8,530 bases of DNA. Source: Pseudolysobacter sp. (GTDB taxonomy: Bacteria; Pseudomonadota; Gammaproteobacteria; Xanthomonadales; Rhodanobacteraceae). The stretch is taken from NCBI GenBank assembly GCA_025351985.1, contig JANXUW010000556.1, positions 1 through 8,530 of the forward strand, written 5' to 3'. Shown in pieces: positions 1-6,500 of the stretch; position 1 is the first letter of the stretch; each line of letters opens with the position of its first letter. The translations under genes were made by a program, and so were the position numbers. The notes below the pieces were generated by a model. It did no database searches, was not told the origin of the DNA, and saw nothing but the letters and a program-made list of their open reading frames with translations.

Positions 1-1
1 C

Positions 2-121
2 AAGGCGGTTCTTGTTCTGGCCTGTATATCGGTCTGGGCCGCTTTCGGATTGTTCGGCATTGTGTGCGAGCAGGATCGAGCGATGAGAGATCGCAATTCC
101 AACCGCTTTTATAGCGGCTAA
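2..121 (+). CDS. C-terminal tail of an upstream gene, membrane-like, unidentified
   Basis: An open frame enters from the window edge and ends at TAA 119-121, giving 39 residues. The tail has a hydrophobic stretch (AVLVLACISVWAAFGLFGIV) followed by a polar, arginine-rich end (CEQDRAMRDRN...). This looks like one transmembrane segment followed by a short charged C-terminus. The start lies outside the window. I do not recognise the family. The frame is short and GC-rich sequence often stays open by chance, so it may not be a gene, although the hydrophobic-then-charged pattern argues mildly for one. It is 351 bases from the toxin start, so it is probably a separate transcription unit. Confidence 0.35.
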   Translation, partial: KAVLVLACISVWAAFGLFGIVCEQDRAMRDRNSNRFYSG

Positions 122-472
122 ATTTCCGTCGAATATGCCATTCCGCTGCACCTCTCGCGCCGAACTCGCGCAAGTAGTGAGGCGGGGCAAGGCGCCGAGT
201 GTCCTTGCGTTTGCGTTTACGACTGCCCAGTACGCGTTTGCACAGATGATCTATCGCGTGCAGAAGTTCCAGTGAGATAAAGCTCGCTCTCCGTACTCCT
301 TACCGTCTGGCAGGTGATTAATTGCGGGGGAAAGGTCGGTACTGTGATGGCATCGTCATCTCAGTTTTACAAAAGCACGACTCGCAGCAGACGCCGTTGC
401 CGCCCACTGCTAGTCTGGGCAGACACCGCCGTCGCGCCTGCGGTAACCCCCTCATTCACGGAGAAGATCGCT
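122..472. other. Leader/intergenic region before the toxin gene
   Basis: I see no convincing gene here. A 46-codon ORF (ATG 135 to TGA 273-275) has no clear ribosome site and no recognisable motif. The toxin frame stays open upstream to a GTG at 314 and an ATG at 347, but the protein it would add is basic, low-complexity and lies ahead of a clean signal peptide. That stretch is more likely untranslated leader. I could not find a -35/-10 pair with normal spacing, so the promoter is unlocated. No tRNA, terminator with a T-run, or repeat array was seen. Confidence 0.5.
460..463 (+). promoter_or_regulatory. Shine-Dalgarno site that sets the toxin start
   Basis: GGAG lies 9 bases before ATG 473, within GGAGAAGA, which is a good match to the 16S rRNA tail. 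No comparable site precedes GTG 314 or ATG 347. The site, together with the signal peptide that begins directly after this ATG, is why the start was placed at 473. Confidence 0.7.
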
Positions 473-589
473 ATGACAGTGCAGCATCACGGACGGGTGC
501 GTGCACCGGTAACGAGCGGATGGGTTGTTGGACTGGTGTGTGTCGTATCGATGATGGCCGGGCTATGGACCCCGTTTTCTGTCGAGGCC
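473..589 (+). other. Sec signal peptide of the toxin
   Basis: Residues 1-39 have a basic N-region (HHGRVR), a hydrophobic core (GWVVGLVCVVSMMAGLW) and a small-residue cleavage context (SVEA before GVQL), so cleavage after A39 is predicted. There is no lipobox-type cysteine directly after the core. An uncleaved N-terminal anchor is the alternative. Confidence 0.75.
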
Positions 590-3500
590 GGCGTGCAGCT
601 GCTCGGGTTTGTGGTCACACCGGGCGGTCCCGGGAAAGCGGTCACACCCGCTGCCGCAGCGACACCGCCGGCGGTGTACACCGAGCCGCTGCCGCTCGCG
701 GATGTGTACTCCGATTCGGTCGGCGCGACGCCCGCCACCTTCCGTGCCGATGAAAGTGGCGCTGCCACCTACAGCGTGCCGATTTATACCGCGCCGTCCA
801 CCGCTGGACTTGGTCCGTCGTTATCCTTGGAATACAACAGTCGCGCGTCGAACGGCCCGCTCGGGCCGGGCTGGAGCCTGGGCGGTTTGTCGGCGGTGTC
901 GCGCTGCAAGAAAGCCACCGAATACGGCGATGGCGCGGGGCCGTTTCCGGCAATCAATTTCGATGGCGTGGCCGGTGATCAGGCGTATTGTCTGGACGGT
1001 GCACGGCTGCTCGATCTGAACATCGGCGCGGGCACGCAGGGCGTGGGTGTCGGTGTATGCCCGGCCGGACAATCCGGCAGCACCGCGCACGTCTTCGGAT
1101 TGGAAGTCGATCCGGCCACACGCGTGTGCGGCTATACCAAATCCACCATCACCGGGTATGCCTACTGGCTGGTGCAGCCCAAGGACGGGAGCTATCGCGT
1201 GTACGGCACCGGCGGTAATTCCGCACTGGTACGCAACGACGGCCAAGGCACGGCGGATGCCACGCAGTACCTGTCATGGTCGCTCAATCGCATCGCCGAT
1301 GCGGTCGGCAACACGGTCGAATATTCCTACACGCAAAGCACCACGAGCGGCGAGCTGGACATCGCGCAGATCGCCTACACCGGCAAGATCGCGATCAGCG
1401 ACGTGCTGGCGGCAAGTCCGACCTTTACGCGCGCCACCTATGCGACCGTGACATTCACCTACGCGACCTTGCCCGCGGCCAGCCAGCGCACGGATTACGT
1501 CGCCGGCATGAAACTCGCGCTGACGCAGCAACTGACCACGATCACCGCCAGCGGGCCGATCAACAACGGCGGCGCCCCGAACACCTTGCAGACCGTGCGT
1601 ACCTATCACCTGAGCTACAGCACCCCCACGGCGAGCGGACTGGTGGCACTGACCGCGTTACAGGAATGCGCACCGAATGGCGGTGCCGAGGTCTGTTATC
1701 CAAGCACGCAGTTCAGCTGGAATTTTCTCGGCGCGCATCCGGTGGGTTATCCGAACCTGCCCTCGTCCCATGGCTACAGCGGCCTGCAATACGCCATCGA
1801 CTATAAGGTCGGCGATGTCGATGGCGACGGGCGTCAGGATCTGGTCTGGCTCAAGGACCAGAGCTGCGACAGTTCCGGCTCGGGCGCGACGCGCTTTCAG
1901 ATCATGGTGTCGCTGGCCAACTCGACCGGCTTTGCGCCAGCGATTGCGAGTGGCGTGTATCTGAATCGCACCGGCGTGACCGCGTGCAATACCGACATGC
2001 GCAGTTTCCACTTCGAGAGCCTGTGGTACCTGTACGATTTTTCCGGTGACGGCCGCGACGATCTGCTCGCCTCGAACGGCACGTTCTGGAATATCCATCC
2101 GGCCATCGCCAGCGGTACGGGCTACACCTTCGACGGTGCCCATCCGGTCAGCACCGGCATGACGTCCTCCGCCATCGACGACGGTATCTTCGCCGACTTC
2201 AACGGCGATGGCTTGCCTGACCTGATCCACGTCAACAGCAACAGCGTTGGCGGTGTGACATCCAGCCTGTTGCAGCGTGCCAGTAGCGGCACGCTCACCT
2301 TTCAATTTGCCACGACCACCACGGATCTCAACCTGACGCTTCCCACCTTGGGCGGCGTGGTGGCGTCCTACGACATTGGCTTCGCCCCGCAGCCCGGACG
2401 CAATCTGCTGAATGCCGATTTGAACGGCGATGGCGCATCGGACCTGCTGCTCAAGGTCACGTTCGACGACGGCATTTGTGGGGGCGGCGGGAACAAGGTC
2501 ACGCACCAGCCGGGCAACCTTACCGCGCAAGGCGTCCTGTACCAGTTTGACCCGTCTTCCCAGCCCGACGCCCCCTCCGCGCCGTGTCCGAAGCACTGGT
2601 ACACCTTCCGCAATGGAGGTGTTCAAGCCGACACACAATTGCACTTCACCTACGAAACGGACCTCGGCCAGACCGGCGGCGGCAACCTCGTGGCCGATGG
2701 CAGCTTCATCAGCCTGGTCGATCTGAACGGCGATGGCCAAGCCGATATCGTCTATGCCAAGCAGCCGGTGGGCGGCACGTATGTGTATTACTACCGCATC
2801 AATGCCGGCAAGACCGGCGATGCGGCGGCGACGGAACGTTTTCTGCCCGAGCAAAGTACGGGTCTGAGCTTGTCGCAAAGTTATGCCGAGCATGTGCAAT
2901 TCACCGACGTGAATGGTGATCATCGCACCGACATTTTGTACCAGGACGGCGTGGCCGACAGCACCGGGACGTATCCGCTGAAGGCACTGGTATGGGGTGC
3001 ATCGAGCTCGACCGGATTTGGTGCGCCGATCGATGTCGGCAACAGCACGCTGAATACGCAAAACCCGACCACGGTGCAAAGTTTTCTGATCGATGTGGAC
3101 GGCAACGGCGGTCCCGATCTGGTGCGTGTGACGCCCGGTACCGGCGGCAACGGCACGTTAACCGTCTATGGCTACGGGCCGATCTTCGGCGGCAACGATT
3201 TCATGACGCAGATCGTCAACGGACTGGGCGCGACCACGCAGATTGGTTATTACCCGCTCGCCTACACGGCAGGTTATACGCGCGGGTATGACGCGCCGGC
3301 GCAGAACTGGGGACGAGGCTCCCCGGTGTTCGACGTGTTCTCGGCGATCTGGGTGGTGCATCAGGCACAAAGCACGGCACCGACCGCAGCCAGCGCCACC
3401 GCGATGAGCAGTGTGGTGTATCGCTACGGCGGTGCGAAAATCCAGGCCGGCGGGCGTGGTTTTCTCGGTTTCCAGACCGTGCAGAGCGAGAACCAGCAAC

Positions 3501-6500
3501 CGACCCAGGACACCGGGAAATACCTCGTCACCACGACCGAATACCGGCAGGATTTCCCGTTCATCGGTCGCCCCGATCACACCGTCGTGCAGTTGGAAAC
3601 GGCGGTGCAAGCAGACCCTTGCGTCAACTCGCCCGGCGACAGTTGCTTTGTGCATCCCGATCCGCCCTGCGGCGGTGGCGGCATCCGTTGCAATATCGCC
3701 CCGGCGATTGCCAGGACGGGGAGTACGGCAAGCATCGGCCTGCCTACGGCCCAGGTACTCAGCGATGCCGCCGATGCCTACCTGAGTTCGCCGACCTTCG
3801 TGGGTGGCCCGATCCAGCAATCAGTGATGCCGTACCTGTCCAGCTCGGACGAACAGAAATTCGACGTGACCACGGCCGGTGTACTCAGTCACGAAATCAC
3901 CAGCGCGTTCGTCGAGGACAGCTACGGCAACGTCAGTAGTTCCTCGGTTATCAGCACCGATTCGGCGGGCACGAACAACGAAACCAAGAGCACCGCGAGC
4001 CTTTACGGCTGCACGACAACGCCGCCGACGATTGTCGGATGTACCGGCACCGGTGCTGCGGTCAGTGTCGATGCGCAACGCCAAGGCCGCCTGTCGCTCA
4101 GCACGGTGACCAGCACGCGCGGCGCACTGACGAACACGCGTCGTGCGAGTTTCGAATACGACCCCACCACCGGCCAGCGTACCGCCGACATCCAGGGGCC
4201 GTATGCCGATCTGGAGACTGACGCCAATATCCTCAAAACGCTCGGCATGCGTACCGACCTGATCCGCGATGCCAACGGCAACGTCATCGAGCAGGTGCAA
4301 TGCAGTACGGCGCACTTCAGCAATCGCACTGCGTGCATCAATCTCACCAGCTTTGCACAGCGCGGTTTTGATGCGACGGATTCCACCAAATTCCAGCGTT
4401 ATGCGAAATGGGAGTACGAAGCGAAGGGCCGTTTCGAGATCGACAAGAAACTGCCGTTCTACGCGATGGGCGCTACCGGCAATCTCAACGAAGGACTGGC
4501 CGAGCAGGTCGGCGTGAAGGCGGGCGGCGTCAACCGCGATGCATTCGGCAATCCGCTCAACCGCATCAGCGCGACCGGCAATACCGGCACCTTCGTCTAC
4601 GGCCAACTCGGGCGTGCCTACTTCAGCGAAGATGCGACCGGCGCGTTCTCAAAAACCACGTACGCGTGGTGCGTGGATGCGGCCACTTCCGACATCCCCG
4701 CCGGCGCACCGCGTGTCAATTGTCCGCTCGGTGCGATCTATCGCGTGGCGGCGGACAGCATCGCCAGTCAGGCGCCGTATGCCAATCAAAGCGTGGCGCC
4801 CGCGACGTGGGCGTACTTTGATCGGCTGGGTCGGGAGATGCTGCGCACGCAACGTATCTACCAACCCGATCCGGCCACACCGAGCAAACTGCACTGGTCG
4901 AGTGTGGCGACCACGTATGACAGTACCGGGCGCACCGTCACCACGTCCACGCCGTACTTCTCGATCGATCCGGCGACGACACAAGTGGGACTTCCCACGC
5001 GCGCGGGCACGTTGCAAACGGGTGCCACGGCGGCGGGCGTGGCGACCACCAGCTACGACGCGGTCGATCGCTCCACTAAACAAACGCATCCGGAGGAAAG
5101 CGCCAACGCACCGAGCAGTTCGCAATGGAGTTTTGCCGCGCTGACCACGAACGCACAGAACCCCCGCGGCTACACCACGGTGCAGACGAAGAACGCGCGC
5201 GATGAAGTGACCTCGGTCACCGACCCCGGCGCGCTGGCCGTCACTTACGGGCGCGATGCGGTCGGCAACATCACCAGTGTGAAGCGGACGCCGAGCAATG
5301 GAAGTTCGGCGGGTGTACTGATCACGACCGGGATGACCTACGACCGGCTCGGGCGCAAGACCCAAATGGCCGATCCCGACAAGGGCGGTTGGAGTTATAG
5401 CTACAACGCGCTCGGCGAACAGGTCTCGCAAACCGATGCGAAGGGCCAGACCCAGACCGTGTACCGCGATGCGCTGGGCCGCATCTTTCAACGCAACGAG
5501 AATCGACTCTCTGGCGGCAGTTTTATCTCCGAGCCGAACAGCCAATGGGAATTCGACACGGCCCTACGCAGCACGGCCACACCGATCCTCGGCTTGCTGC
5601 ACAGCGAGACCAACGGCATCGGCGGCTTCACGCGCAGTAATAGCTACGACGATATCGGTCGGGTCGCGAGCGTGGTCACGAGTGAGGACAGTGCGACCTA
5701 TACCGAACGCCAAAGCTACGATCAATTCGGCCGTCCGTTCCAGCACTTCGATGCGAGCACCGATACCGCCTCGGCGAACGGCGAACTCAGCATCTATTCG
5801 AGCGACGGTTATCCAATCCAGACGCAGGAAGCCGCCGGCGGCACGACCGGTATCGTCTATGACCAGGTGCTGGCCCTGAGCCAGCGCGGCCAGGTGACGC
5901 AGGAGGAATATCACCAGTCCTCGACCCTCACGACCACGCGCAGCTACGACGACAACACCGGGCGCATGCTCAGCATCAGCACCGCATCGGGCGCACTGCA
6001 GAACTGGGGCTACGACTACGACAAGCATTCCAACCTGCTGCATCGAACCAGCACCGCGACGGGCTACAACCTCAGAGAAGATTTTGGCTACGACACGCTG
6101 GATCGACTGCACACGGTCAATCTGACCGTGAATGGCGTGGCTGGTGCCGCGCTGACGGTCGGCTACGACCAGCTCGGCAATCTCATGAGCAAGCAGGCCG
6201 CAGCCACGCAAAACTGGACGTACGGCACGCGGCCGAGCGGCTGCGCCCAATCGGCCGGGCCGCACGCGGCGAGCACGTGGAATGGCAACAGCTATTGCTA
6301 CGACGCCAACGGCAATCAGACCAGCGCGAACTTCGGCGGCGGGCAGACGCGCACGATCACGTATACCGGCTACGACTTGCCCGCGCAGATCGTCACCAAC
6401 GGTACGCCGAGCGTGGCGACCGAGAGTTTTTCCTACGCGCCGGATCGTTCGATGTTCAAGCGCGTCGAAGGTGCGAACGGGCCGACGGATCGGATCTTTT

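Noticed and set aside
103..117. Inverted repeat CCGCT-TTTAT-AGCGG at the end of the upstream frame
   Set aside because: The 5-bp stem overlaps the end of the coding frame and no T-run follows, so it is not a convincing terminator.
135..275. 46-codon plus-strand ORF in the leader
   Set aside because: It has no clear ribosome site or motif, and the length is easily reached by chance; too weak to call a gene.
590..1792. Possible SpvB-type ADP-ribosyltransferase activity
   Set aside because: Only the N-terminal shell domain of SpvB is represented. No ADP-ribosyltransferase motif (R, STS, ExE) was recognised here or in the tip.
1658..3079. 473-codon open frame on the minus strand
   Set aside because: It lies wholly antisense to the SpvB/propeller part of the toxin, has no recognisable domain, and is expected from strong GC codon bias in the real frame.
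3821..5545. Two further long minus-strand open frames (261 and 298 codons)
   Set aside because: They are antisense shadows of the RHS repeat region, arginine/alanine-rich with no motif, and have no ribosome site.
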